Below are positions 1 through 6,467 of a stretch of 10,220 nt of DNA, piece by piece. The translations under genes were made by a program, and so were the position numbers. How positions within the stretch are numbered: position 1 is the stretch's first letter; every line of letters begins with the position of its first letter. The notes below the pieces were generated by a model, which was not told the DNA's origin, made no database searches, and was given only the letters and a program-made list of their open reading frames with translations. The stretch covers positions 1-10,220 of the forward strand of contig CAAFQL010000153.1 in assembly GCA_900765125.1 (NCBI GenBank), in the 5' to 3' direction. Source of the DNA: Oscillospiraceae bacterium (GTDB taxonomy: Bacteria; Bacillota; Clostridia; Oscillospirales; Ruminococcaceae).

Positions 1-19
1 ATATATCTTGTAATTCCAT
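1..19 (-). CDS. 5' end of a leftward gene running off the window
   Basis: On the minus strand an ATG at 19-17 opens MELQDI and runs off the left edge. A ribosome-binding-like AAGGGTG lies at 31-25, five bases upstream, and a good promoter sits just before that (59-64 and 36-41). The product cannot be identified from six codons. The predicted transcript start near 29 leaves a leader of only about 10 bases, which is short, so the true start could lie further left outside the window. The call rests on the promoter, ribosome site and ATG lining up. Whether the frame stays open is not visible. Confidence 0.4.
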
Positions 20-35
20 ACTATCACCCTTTTAT

Positions 36-64
36 ATTATATCACTGCCGCTGATTTTTGGCAA
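36..64 (-). promoter_or_regulatory. Sigma-A type promoter for the leftward gene
   Basis: Read on the minus strand, TTGCCA (64-59) is followed by a 17-base spacer and a perfect TATAAT (41-36). The spacing is optimal and five of six -35 bases match TTGACA. It points away from the recombinase remnant that begins near position 79, so the remnant appears to abut an intact neighbouring gene's promoter. Confidence 0.6.
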
Positions 65-78
65 CCTTTATAGGTTAG

Positions 79-885
79 TGCGTATGGGGTGACGCCCTCC
101 TCCAAAAGACGTATACGGTAGATTTTCTCAAAAAGAAACGAGCAAAAAATAACGGAGACGTTCCGCAGTATTATGTGGAGGATGACCATGAAGCGATCAT
201 ACCAAAGGAGCTTTTTATGAAGGTGCAGGAGGAAATGGCACGGCGAGGCTCGCAGATGGACTGCAAAGGGCGGAAACGTGGATTCAGTTCAAAGAATTGC
301 TTTACCGGACTGATATGTTGTGCCGAATGCGGTGAGCAGTTCCGCAGGATCCACTGGAACAACCGCGGCTGCAAGTCTGTTGTGTGGAGATGCATCACAA
401 AACTGGAAAAAGGTGACGATTGCAGTGCGAGGACAGTTTATGAGGAAAATCTGAAAGCGGCATTTATATCAGCTTTGAACAAGCTGATATCTGACAAAGA
501 TTCCTATATTCCGATTCTCCAGAATAACATTGCGTCAGTTCTTATGACAATGAATCCGGAGTCTGCCGAAAATATTCAGGCAAGAATTGACGAGCTTCAG
601 CAGGTGATCATTGACAAAGCAAGCAGACAAGAGGATTATGATGATGATGCACAGGAAGTTCTCAGACTCCGTGAGCAGAAAGAGAAAGCTACGCTGAATG
701 ACAGCTCCAGAAATGAGACCCTTGACAGGATCCATGAATTGCAGGAGTTCATCACAACACAGCCCAGTGAGATCACGGAATTTGACGAGAATCTTGTAAA
801 GCATCTGCTGGCGAAAGTGACTGTATTTGAGAGCAAACTGGTGTTTGAATTCAGGTCTGGGGTAGAAGTGGATGTGGAAAACTGA
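79..885 (+). pseudogene. 5'-truncated large serine recombinase, C-terminal part
   Basis: Large serine recombinases integrate or excise mobile elements. Only the C-terminal half remains here. The reading frame is open from position 79, directly after an in-frame TAG at 76-78, and begins with residues typical of the recombinase domain (GDALLQKTYTVDF, then PQYYVEDDHEAIIPKELF). The zinc-ribbon follows, with a CxxC in LICCAECGEQF near 325-345 and two more Cys (WRC and DDC) near 390-425. A charged coiled-coil segment covers about 540-760, and the usual C-terminal strand block EFDENLVKHLLAKVTVFE follows. The N-terminal catalytic serine domain is absent: nothing upstream in the window encodes it. The first possible start is a GTG at 175 without a ribosome site, so this is most likely a dead remnant. 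It is related to, but clearly diverged from, the recombinase end at 10047-10220 on the opposite strand. Confidence 0.8.
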
Positions 886-898
886 ATATGTGTACTGT

Positions 899-943
899 CC
901 CCTCTGCTGGTGAAAATGGGTTCACTGGTGGAGGGGATTTTTT
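899..943 (+). terminator. Rho-independent terminator after the recombinase remnant
   Basis: CCCCTC (899-904) pairs with GAGGGG (931-936), with an inner GTGA/TCAC pairing. One base later comes a run of six T (938-943). It begins 13 bases after the recombinase stop and isolates the redox operon downstream from readthrough. Confidence 0.85.
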
Positions 944-1013
944 GCGTTTAAAATGACTTTTAAAGCAGTTATCCCTTTGTAAATGATAGAGCAGAGTAAC
1001 AGCACTCCGAATT

Positions 1014-1058
1014 TTCTGTGATAATATCACGGAAGAAAGAAAAGGATCTTGGTATAAT
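1014..1058 (+). promoter_or_regulatory. Class II Crp/Fnr-type operator plus -10 box for the ccdA operon
   Basis: A palindrome GTGATAATATCAC lies at 1018-1030. It extends to 1014-1034 with one mismatched pair (TTC and GAA outer arms). A perfect TATAAT is at 1053-1058, exactly 22 bases after the 13-bp core. The hexamer at optimal -35 spacing (CGGAAG) does not resemble TTGACA. If the transcript starts near 1065, the dyad is centred near -41, the position used by class II Crp/Fnr activators. The same arrangement recurs at 3111-3152. The likely activator is the Crp/Fnr protein encoded at 5735-6391. The leader to the ccdA start would be about 26 bases, with AAAGGA at 1076-1081 as ribosome site. Confidence 0.65.
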
Positions 1059-1090
1059 AATACTGTAAACTGATGAAAGGAATTTAAGAT

Positions 1091-1756
1091 ATGGAATACA
1101 TCATAACATTCTTAGAGGGAATTATCTCCTTTATATCGCCTTGTATGCTGCCAATGCTGCCGGTATATATTTCATATTTTGCAGGGCAAAGTAACAAGGA
1201 GGATCACAAAAGCTCCGGAATGATATTTAAAGTCATTGCTTTTGTTTTAGGATTTACAGTCGTGTTTACCGCACTCGGAGTTTTTTCTGGCACACTCGGA
1301 AAACTACTCTCTGAATATCAAACGGCTGTAAATATAGTTTCCGGTATCATTGTTATACTGTTCGGACTTTCCTATCTGGAAGTATTCCACATTCCATTCT
1401 TCAAAGGAATGAATAGTGGTTATAAAGTAACGGGAATTGTATCGGCATTTCTGTTCGGAGCGATCTATTCGGTAAGCCTGACGCCTTGTGTCGGTGCATT
1501 TCTCGGCTCAGCTCTTATGCTGGCATCAAGTACGGGCGGAGCATTAAAGGGAGCAACTTTACTTTTAACGTATTCTTTGGGACTCGGCATTCCGTTTATA
1601 TTTTCCGCAGTGTTGCTTGATAAGCTGTCGGGGGCGTTTTCATTTATCAAAAAGCATTATAAGATAATCAATCTGGTTAGCGGTATTTTGCTGATAATTG
1701 TGGGACTTGCAATGGCTCTTGGACTGTTAAATTCGCTTTTGGCGATCACTATGTGA
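1091..1756 (+). CDS. ccdA: CcdA-family transmembrane thiol-disulfide electron transporter
   Basis: CcdA (the short relative of the DsbD membrane domain) moves reducing equivalents from cytoplasmic thioredoxin across the membrane to exported thioredoxin-like proteins. At 221 residues the length fits the family. It has six predicted membrane segments, the first starting at the N-terminus, with the two expected Pro-Cys redox cysteines: C18 in ISPCMLPMLP (TM1) and C133 in SLTPCVGAFLGS (TM4). Glycine-rich helices and the LTYSLGLGIPF segment near 160-169 are also typical. It is first in a four-gene operon, and the TlpA-like gene begins nine bases after its stop, the natural partner. No cytochrome c or heme-lyase gene is visible, so general envelope thiol reduction is a likelier role than cytochrome maturation. 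That last point is inference. Confidence 0.9.
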   Translation: MEYIITFLEGIISFISPCMLPMLPVYISYFAGQSNKEDHKSSGMIFKVIAFVLGFTVVFTALGVFSGTLGKLLSEYQTAVNIVSGIIVILFGLSYLEVFHIPFFKGMNSGYKVTGIVSAFLFGAIYSVSLTPCVGAFLGSALMLASSTGGALKGATLLLTYSLGLGIPFIFSAVLLDKLSGAFSFIKKHYKIINLVSGILLIIVGLAMALGLLNSLLAITM

Positions 1757-1765
1757 GGTGAGAAA

Positions 1766-2323
1766 ATGAAAAATAAGGTATGGATCATAATTGCAATCGC
1801 TTTCATTGCGATCATGATATTAGCGGCAGTGCTTTACCCGAAACTTTCGGAAAAGTACTCAGCCGACAGCAGACAAAATGGCACAGCATCTGAAACCGTG
1901 ACTCAGGCAGACAATTTCACCGTTTATGATTCTGAACTGAATAAAGTAAGACTTTCAGATAATTTTGGCAAACCGATCGTTATCAATTTCTGGGCATCAT
2001 GGTGCGGTCCGTGTACATCCGAACTCCCTGCATTTGATGCAATGTATGAAAAGTACGGCGATGAAGTTGTATTTCTGATGATCAATCTGACCGATGGACA
2101 GCGGGAAACTGTGGAGATCGTCAAGAAATTTGTATCCGACAACGGATACAGTTTCCCTGTATATTATGACACAGATTATAATGCTTCAAATACTTATGGT
2201 GTTTACTCGATCCCTGAAACTGTGTTCATTAAGGCTGACGGCTCGCTTTATGATATACGGATCGGTGCTATGAATGAAAGCGTTTTAGAGGACTACATTA
2301 AGCAAGTGATAGGAGAGGGATGA
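1766..2323 (+). CDS. Membrane-anchored TlpA/ResA-like thioredoxin
   Basis: This is an extracytoplasmic thiol-disulfide oxidoreductase of the TlpA/ResA type, expected to receive electrons from CcdA and reduce exported proteins or small oxidants. Residues 5-24 form one uncleaved-looking hydrophobic anchor with a short basic N-terminus. There is no lipobox cysteine. A flexible linker runs to about residue 48, then a thioredoxin fold. The active site is WCGPC (C80 and C83) within INFWASWCGPCTSELPAF, and the cis-proline is P150 in YSIPETVF. The 185-residue length is normal. The start is supported by GAGGTG at 1755-1760, overlapping the ccdA stop. The next gene begins one base after this stop, so the two are probably translationally coupled. 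The physiological substrate cannot be read from the sequence. Confidence 0.88.
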   Translation: MKNKVWIIIAIAFIAIMILAAVLYPKLSEKYSADSRQNGTASETVTQADNFTVYDSELNKVRLSDNFGKPIVINFWASWCGPCTSELPAFDAMYEKYGDEVVFLMINLTDGQRETVEIVKKFVSDNGYSFPVYYDTDYNASNTYGVYSIPETVFIKADGSLYDIRIGAMNESVLEDYIKQVIGEG

Positions 2324-2324
2324 A

Positions 2325-2528
2325 ATGGCATCTAAACGATATGCAACTGTAGATAAGACAGTTTGTGTTGCCTGCGGTGCTTGTGAGGCGGCTTGCCCTA
2401 TGGGGGCGATCAAGGTATATAAGGGCTGTTTTGCGAAAGTTGACGGGGATAAATGCGTAGGCTGCGGCAAATGTGAAAAGGTCTGTCCGGCAAACAGTAT
2501 CAAAATAGAAAGCAGGGTGAACGCATGA
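2325..2528 (+). CDS. 2x[4Fe-4S] bacterial-type ferredoxin
   Basis: A 67-residue soluble electron carrier with two complete CxxCxxCxxxCP cluster motifs: C14, C17, C20, C24-P25 and C44, C47, C50, C54-P55. One extra cysteine, C35, lies between them. The length and near-symmetric layout match the clostridial 2[4Fe-4S] ferredoxin fold with short extensions. It starts one base after the TlpA-like stop (ribosome site AGGAGAGGG at 2311-2319) and overlaps the next gene by four bases (ATGA at 2525-2528). This coupling makes it the probable redox partner of the NapH-like membrane protein, as NapG-type ferredoxins are for NapH. A ferredoxin in a ccdA-tlpA operon is not the textbook arrangement. Confidence 0.92.
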   Translation: MASKRYATVDKTVCVACGACEAACPMGAIKVYKGCFAKVDGDKCVGCGKCEKVCPANSIKIESRVNA

Positions 2529-3115
2529 GATCGAAGAAAAAGCATTGGTATGATTATTTATGGATATGGTCGATCGTATATTTCGCACTTGGTTTTTTCA
2601 ATATCCTGTTTGCGTGGCTCGGTATGATCGATTTTCTGCTGCCGATCATACTTGCAATATTTGGCGGCAACAAGTTTTTCTGCAATCATCTTTGCGGCAG
2701 AGGTCAGCTATATTGCAAGCTTGGCGGCGATCTTAAATGCTCCCGAAACAAACCGACACCGAAATGGATGGCTTCCAAATGGTTTCGATACGGCTTTCTG
2801 ATATTTTTCCTTACCATGTTCGGCAATATGGTATTCCAGACCTATCTTGTGGCAAATGGTGCAGAAAATCTGCGTGAAGCAATTAAGCTGTTCTGGACAT
2901 TCCGTGTTCCGTGGGGATGGACATATTCGGGAAGTGTATTCCCGGATTGGGTGGCACAGTTCAGCTTCGGATTTTACAGCCTGATGCTCACATCGCTTTT
3001 GCTCGGTCTTATCGTTATGATCTTCTTTAAGCCGAGAACATGGTGTGCATTCTGTCCCATGGGAACAATGACGCAGATGATCTGTAAAATAAAGAACAGA
3101 AAAAACAGTATGTGA
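2525..3115 (+). CDS. NapH-like iron-sulfur membrane protein
   Basis: A 196-residue membrane protein of the NapH/NosR-C/CcoG-like 4Fe-4S group. Hydrophobic segments lie at roughly 12-47 (two helices), 89-109 and 148-170. Cytoplasm-facing cysteine clusters follow the second and last helices: C53, C57, C64 and C72 in the first (CNHLCGRGQLYCKL begins it), and C174, C177-P178 and C187 in the second (WCAFCPMG). In characterised relatives such proteins pass electrons between quinol or ferredoxin and a redox partner. NapH usually has CxxxCP motifs; here the second is CxxCP and the first lacks the proline, so this is a divergent member. It overlaps the ferredoxin gene by four bases and ends the operon. 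Its TGA stop lies inside the operator of the next transcript. Partner and direction of electron flow are inferred. Confidence 0.75.
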   Translation: MRSKKKHWYDYLWIWSIVYFALGFFNILFAWLGMIDFLLPIILAIFGGNKFFCNHLCGRGQLYCKLGGDLKCSRNKPTPKWMASKWFRYGFLIFFLTMFGNMVFQTYLVANGAENLREAIKLFWTFRVPWGWTYSGSVFPDWVAQFSFGFYSLMLTSLLLGLIVMIFFKPRTWCAFCPMGTMTQMICKIKNRKNSM

Positions 3116-3152
3116 CAACATCACAGAACTTTCATCAAAATCCTGTTATAAT
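3111..3152 (+). promoter_or_regulatory. Class II Crp/Fnr-type operator plus -10 box for the thioredoxin operon
   Basis: TGTGACAACATCACA (3111-3125) is a TGTGA-N5-TCACA dyad. A perfect TATAAT follows at 3147-3152, 22 bases after the GTGA...TCAC core, the same distance as at 1018-1058. No -35 hexamer is present (CAGAAC at the expected place). The dyad centre falls near -41 relative to a start near 3159, giving a leader of about 25 bases. The operator overlaps the stop codon of the NapH-like gene, and no terminator separates the operons, so readthrough from upstream is also possible. Confidence 0.65.
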
Positions 3153-3183
3153 AAAGATACCAAAGCACAAGGAGGATAAAATC

Positions 3184-3489
3184 ATGGCAGTTATTAAAAT
3201 CAACAAAGAAAACTTCGCAAGCGAGGTGCTGAATTCTGAAAAGACGGTTCTTCTCGATTTTTACGCAGATTGGTGCGGACCTTGCAAAATGGTTGCACCT
3301 ATTGTTGAGGAAATTTCCAACGCAAGAAACGATGTCAAGGTAGGCAAGATCAATGTTGACGAGCAGCCTGAACTTGCAGCACAGTTTGGCATTGCAAGTA
3401 TTCCCATGCTGGCAGTGATGAAAAACGGTAAACTTGTCAATTCCGCTGTGGGTGCAAGACCGAAAGCACAGATCGAGGCGATGCTGTAA
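3184..3489 (+). CDS. trxA: Thioredoxin
   Basis: A cytoplasmic thioredoxin of 101 residues, slightly shorter than the usual ~105. The active site is WCGPC (C31, C34) in LLDFYADWCGPCKMVAPIV. A conserved Asp precedes it (D25), the cis-proline is P74 in ASIPMLAVMKNG, and the terminal glycine lies in the SAVGARPK segment. The ATG at 3184 is chosen because AAGGAGG (3169-3175) lies eight bases upstream and the fold begins there. An in-frame GTG at 3112 lies in the operator and upstream of the predicted transcript start. It heads the sulfur/redox operon, with the rhodanese gene beginning 14 bases after its stop. It could reduce the persulfide left on the rhodaneses and could feed CcdA, linking the two operons; both roles are inferred from family and context. 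Confidence 0.93.
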   Translation: MAVIKINKENFASEVLNSEKTVLLDFYADWCGPCKMVAPIVEEISNARNDVKVGKINVDEQPELAAQFGIASIPMLAVMKNGKLVNSAVGARPKAQIEAML

Positions 3490-3503
3490 GGAGTCATGAT
3501 AAA

Positions 3504-3824
3504 ATGGGACTGTTAAATTTCTTGAAAACAAAGGATATCAACGCAGGGGTGAAAGATTTTCAGGCGACCAAAGGTGCGGTGCTGCTGGATGTGCGTACTG
3601 CCGGGGAATATGCCGAGGGACATATTGAAAACAGCCTGAATCTTCCGCTTCAGAATATAGAACAAGCTGTTTCTGTCATCAAAGACAAGAACACGCCTCT
3701 TTTTGTCCATTGCAGAAGCGGCGGAAGAAGCGCATCAGCAACGGCGGCACTGAAAAAAATGGGATATACCAACGTCAGCGATATTGGCGGCATCATGTCT
3801 TATAACGGAAAGGTGGTAAAATAA
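3504..3824 (+). CDS. Single-domain rhodanese-like sulfurtransferase
   Basis: A 106-residue protein consisting of one rhodanese domain, which moves sulfane sulfur through a cysteine persulfide. The CH2A-type motif is LLDVRTAGEYAEGHIENSLN (residues 27-46). The active-site loop is HCRSGGRS with C70, a six-residue loop as in GlpE/PspE-type sulfurtransferases rather than phosphatases. AAGGAG at 3488-3493 is the ribosome site, overlapping the thioredoxin stop. The next gene starts directly after its TAA. It is encoded beside a flavoprotein that carries a second rhodanese domain, so the operon has two persulfide-forming cysteines plus thioredoxin. The natural sulfur donor is not evident. Confidence 0.92.
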   Translation: MGLLNFLKTKDINAGVKDFQATKGAVLLDVRTAGEYAEGHIENSLNLPLQNIEQAVSVIKDKNTPLFVHCRSGGRSASATAALKKMGYTNVSDIGGIMSYNGKVVK

Positions 3825-5516
3825 ATGAAAGTTGTCATTATCGGCGGTGTTGCAGGCGGTGCAACTGCTGCTGCAAGAATACGCAGGCTTGATGAAAAAG
3901 CAGAAATAATGGTTTTTGAAAAATCGGGCTTTATCTCATATGCAAACTGTGGTCTGCCTTATTATATCGGCGGAACTATTGAAAACGAAGTTGATCTTAC
4001 TTTACAGACTCCGCAGAGTTTCTACTCCCGTTTTCGTGTGGATATGAGAGTTTATCATGAAGTTATCTCAATCAACCCCGACAGCAAAACCGTTACTGTC
4101 AAAAATCTCGGTACGGGTGAGGTGTTTGAGGAAAGCTATGATAAACTCCTGATCTCAACAGGTGCAAGACCTGTAAAACCACCCTTTGACGGCATTGACA
4201 GTGACAGAATTTTCACCCTCCGTACAGTTGAGGATACGCTGAAAATCAAGAAGTATGTTACCGAAAACAAGTCAAAATCCGCTGTTATCGTTGGCGGTGG
4301 ATTTATCGGGATTGAGGTTGCGGAAAATCTTCATGAGCTTGGAATGAATGTAACTCTTGTTGAAGCTGCACAGCAGCTTATGTCCCCCTTTGACAGCGAT
4401 ATGGCGGCATTTATTCACGCTGAAATCCGCAAAAACGGTATCAATCTGATGCTGAATACAATGGTGGAAGGATTTGCCGACACCGAAAGCGGTATTAATG
4501 TAAAGCTGAAAGATAAAGATACGCTGAATGCTGATATGGTGGTGATGGCGATCGGTGTTGCACCTGATACAGCACTTGCAAAGAACGCAGGACTGGCTCT
4601 TGGCATAAAGGACAGCATTGTGGTAAACGACCGTATGGAAACATCTCACCTCGATATTTATGCTGTGGGCGATGCGGTGCAGATAAAAAATTTTGTAACA
4701 GACAGCGACACGCTTATCTCTCTTGCAGGGCCTGCCAACAAGCAGGGTAGAATTGCCGCTGACAATATCTGCGGCGGAGACAGCAGATACACAGGTGGTC
4801 AGGGCAGTTCTGTCATTAAGATTTTCGATCTTACGGCTGCTTCCACAGGAATCAACGAGCGTACTGCCGCACAGTCAGGACTTGCCTTTGACAAGGTGAT
4901 TCTCTCCCCTATGAGCCACGCAGGATATTATCCCGGCGGCAAAATTATGACGATGAAAGTAATCTTTGAAAAGGAAACTTATCGCATTTTAGGTGCGCAG
5001 ATTATCGGATATGACGGAGTTGACAAGAGAATTGATGTACTTGCAGCGGCGATCCGTGCAGGAATGAAAGCTTACGACCTTGCCGAGCTTGATCTCGCCT
5101 ATGCCCCGCCCTATTCCTCGGCGAAAGATCCTGTGAATATGGCAGGATATATTATTGAAAATATCAAAAACGGAGTTGTAAAGCAGTGGTATTACGAGGA
5201 TGTGGATAACCTCATCAATGATGGCGGCGTAACACTTCTCGATGCCCGTACTCAAACGGAATACAGCAGAGGACACATTGAAGGCTTTATAAACATTCCC
5301 GTTGACAGTCTGCGTGAACGTATCGGCGAACTTGACAAAAACAAGCCTGTTTATGTTATGTGCCAAAGCGGACTCAGAAGCTATATTGCAAGCAGAATTT
5401 TGGTTGGCAACGGTTTTGATGCTTATAACTTTGCAGGCGGTTTCCGATTTTACGATGCAGTCTGCAACGATAAGGCATTAAATAAAAAATCCACCCCCTG
5501 TGGAATGGATGATTGA
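3825..5516 (+). CDS. CoA-disulfide reductase-type flavoprotein with C-terminal rhodanese domain
   Basis: An FAD- and NAD(P)H-dependent disulfide oxidoreductase of 563 residues. The FAD-binding Rossmann motif is IIGGVAGGATAAARIRR (5-21). The single redox cysteine C42 lies in SYANCGLPYYIGG, the CoA-disulfide reductase/NADH oxidase pattern. The NAD(P)H-binding motif IVGGGFIGIEVAENL is at 155-169, and a second FAD contact, YAVGDAVQ, is at 279-286. The dimerisation domain covers about 325-445 with the AYAPPYSSAKDP motif (426-436). A linked rhodanese domain follows at about 458-545, with C513 in MCQSGLRS. Members of this fusion family include coenzyme A disulfide reductases and NADH-dependent polysulfide or persulfide reductases. 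The rhodanese and thioredoxin neighbours favour sulfur chemistry, while the rubredoxin downstream also allows NADH:rubredoxin reduction in oxygen defence. The tail holds C547 and C559 of unknown role. Confidence 0.88.
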   Translation: MKVVIIGGVAGGATAAARIRRLDEKAEIMVFEKSGFISYANCGLPYYIGGTIENEVDLTLQTPQSFYSRFRVDMRVYHEVISINPDSKTVTVKNLGTGEVFEESYDKLLISTGARPVKPPFDGIDSDRIFTLRTVEDTLKIKKYVTENKSKSAVIVGGGFIGIEVAENLHELGMNVTLVEAAQQLMSPFDSDMAAFIHAEIRKNGINLMLNTMVEGFADTESGINVKLKDKDTLNADMVVMAIGVAPDTALAKNAGLALGIKDSIVVNDRMETSHLDIYAVGDAVQIKNFVTDSDTLISLAGPANKQGRIAADNICGGDSRYTGGQGSSVIKIFDLTAASTGINERTAAQSGLAFDKVILSPMSHAGYYPGGKIMTMKVIFEKETYRILGAQIIGYDGVDKRIDVLAAAIRAGMKAYDLAELDLAYAPPYSSAKDPVNMAGYIIENIKNGVVKQWYYEDVDNLINDGGVTLLDARTQTEYSRGHIEGFINIPVDSLRERIGELDKNKPVYVMCQSGLRSYIASRILVGNGFDAYNFAGGFRFYDAVCNDKALNKKSTPCGMDD

Positions 5517-5530
5517 AAGGAGGAAAAATC

Positions 5531-5686
5531 ATGAAGTACGTTTGCGATGTTTGCGGATATGTCTATGACGAAGAAGCAGGCGACCCCGATAACAGCATTG
5601 CTCCCGGCACAAAATGGGAAGATCTTCCCGAAGATTTCGAGTGCCCTCTGTGCGGTGTCGGCAAAGACCAGTTCAGCAAAGAATAA
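5531..5686 (+). CDS. Rubredoxin
   Basis: A 51-residue one-iron electron carrier. Both halves of the Fe(Cys)4 site are present: C5-x2-C8-G-Y (CDVCGYVYDEEAGDPD) and C38-P-L-C41-G. The aromatic core and the G-T-x-W-x-D-L-P segment near 26-33 are typical. Length and motifs match clostridial rubredoxin closely. A strong AAAGGAGG at 5516-5523, overlapping the previous stop, sets the start. It is the last gene of the operon, followed within 10 bases by a terminator. In anaerobes rubredoxin passes electrons from NADH-dependent flavoproteins to reductases of oxygen, superoxide or peroxide. The flavoprotein directly upstream is a plausible donor, but no terminal reductase is encoded in the window. Confidence 0.96.
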   Translation: MKYVCDVCGYVYDEEAGDPDNSIAPGTKWEDLPEDFECPLCGVGKDQFSKE

Positions 5687-5691
5687 TGCAA

Positions 5692-5728
5692 AAAGCGTTG
5701 AGAACATTTTTTAAGTCCTCAACGCTTT
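5692..5728. terminator. Bidirectional terminator between convergent genes
   Basis: GCGTTGAG (5695-5702) pairs with CTCAACGC (5718-5725). A-rich sequence on the left and TTTATTCTTT on the right give a T-run on both strands. It serves the rubredoxin operon on the plus strand and, with the stronger T-run, the Crp/Fnr gene on the minus strand, whose stop is at 5735. Confidence 0.85.
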
Positions 5729-5734
5729 ATTCTT

Positions 5735-6391
5735 TCAACCGACTATTTTTTCAAGCCCTTTTCTGTCCTTAATTTCAATCGTTCCACGGGACAAAGAAAT
5801 AAGCCCCTCATTCACAAAATATTTCAGCATCCGTGTCACCACTTCACGGGGATTTCCAAGATGATTGCCGATTGCTTCGTGGGTAATGTTTAGTATATTT
5901 GTATCCTCAATTTCCATTTCAGTAAGCAAAAAATCCGCAAGACGCTTATCAAAGCTTTTCCACATGATTTTGTCGATAAGCCACATCACATCGGAAAATC
6001 GGCTTGAGATCACTTCGTTTGTATAATTTGCAAGAGGTGCTGAAACTTCCATAATTCCCTTATAAATATCGGGTGGAATAATCAGTACATCTGTGCCTTT
6101 TTCAGCGGAGATCGTGATATCAAACTGAATGCTGTTCATCATGCAGGAAGCGGAAAACATACAGATATCCCGTTCAAATAGCCGATACATGGTGATCTCT
6201 CTGCCGTCCTCGGAAATTGTGTAAGCACGAAGCTGCCCCGAAATAACAAGCACAAGTCCCAGACAGTCCGCTGAACCGTTATGGAGTATTTCTCCCTTTC
6301 GGAAAGTTTTTCTTTTGGATGTTTCTGCGAGCTTTTCCTGTTGCCCGGCGGTCAGCTTGTCCCATACGGAAATATATGTAAGATAGTTCAT
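5735..6391 (-). CDS. Crp/Fnr-family transcriptional regulator
   Basis: A 218-residue regulator with an N-terminal cyclic-nucleotide-type beta-roll (about 10-120), a dimerisation helix (about 120-155) and a C-terminal winged helix-turn-helix (about 165-212). The recognition helix GNPREVVTRMLKYF places R182, E183 and R187 at the same spacing as R180, E181 and R185 of E. coli CRP, which read GTGA. The two GTGA-N5-TCAC sites upstream of the redox operons are therefore its likely targets. The cysteines (C43, C77, C83) do not form the N-terminal cluster of FNR, so an oxygen-sensing iron-sulfur cluster is not supported. C77 and C83 might sense thiol or sulfur redox state, which is speculative. The start at 6391 is set by AAAGGAGCT (6406-6398). 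A longer in-frame extension would begin upstream of the promoter. Confidence 0.9.
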   Translation of the reverse strand: MNYLTYISVWDKLTAGQQEKLAETSKRKTFRKGEILHNGSADCLGLVLVISGQLRAYTISEDGREITMYRLFERDICMFSASCMMNSIQFDITISAEKGTDVLIIPPDIYKGIMEVSAPLANYTNEVISSRFSDVMWLIDKIMWKSFDKRLADFLLTEMEIEDTNILNITHEAIGNHLGNPREVVTRMLKYFVNEGLISLSRGTIEIKDRKGLEKIVG

Positions 6392-6437
6392 TTTATCAGC
6401 TCCTTTGGTTTTAAGCCAACACCACACAAGACGGCTT

Positions 6438-6464
6438 GGCAGCACATCTCTGCTTGGTGCTGCC
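6438..6464 (-). promoter_or_regulatory. Stem-loop at the 5' end of the crp/fnr-like transcript
   Basis: GGCAGCAC (6464-6457 on the minus strand) pairs perfectly with GTGCTGCC (6445-6438) around an 11-base loop. The predicted transcript start is near 6461, so the hairpin would form at the very 5' end of a leader of about 70 bases. A weaker AAGCC/GGCTT pairing (6437-6433 with 6417-6413) follows. There is no T-run, so termination is unlikely. A stability or translation-control element is a reasonable guess. Confidence 0.5.
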
Positions 6465-6467
6465 TTA

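Noticed and set aside
3112..3183. Longer thioredoxin starting at GTG 3112
   Set aside because: That codon lies within the operator and upstream of the predicted transcript start; AAGGAGG and the thioredoxin fold support ATG 3184.
5735..6391. FNR-type oxygen sensing by an iron-sulfur cluster
   Set aside because: The cysteines at 43, 77 and 83 do not form the N-terminal FNR cysteine cluster plus the fourth ligand, so a cluster is not supported.
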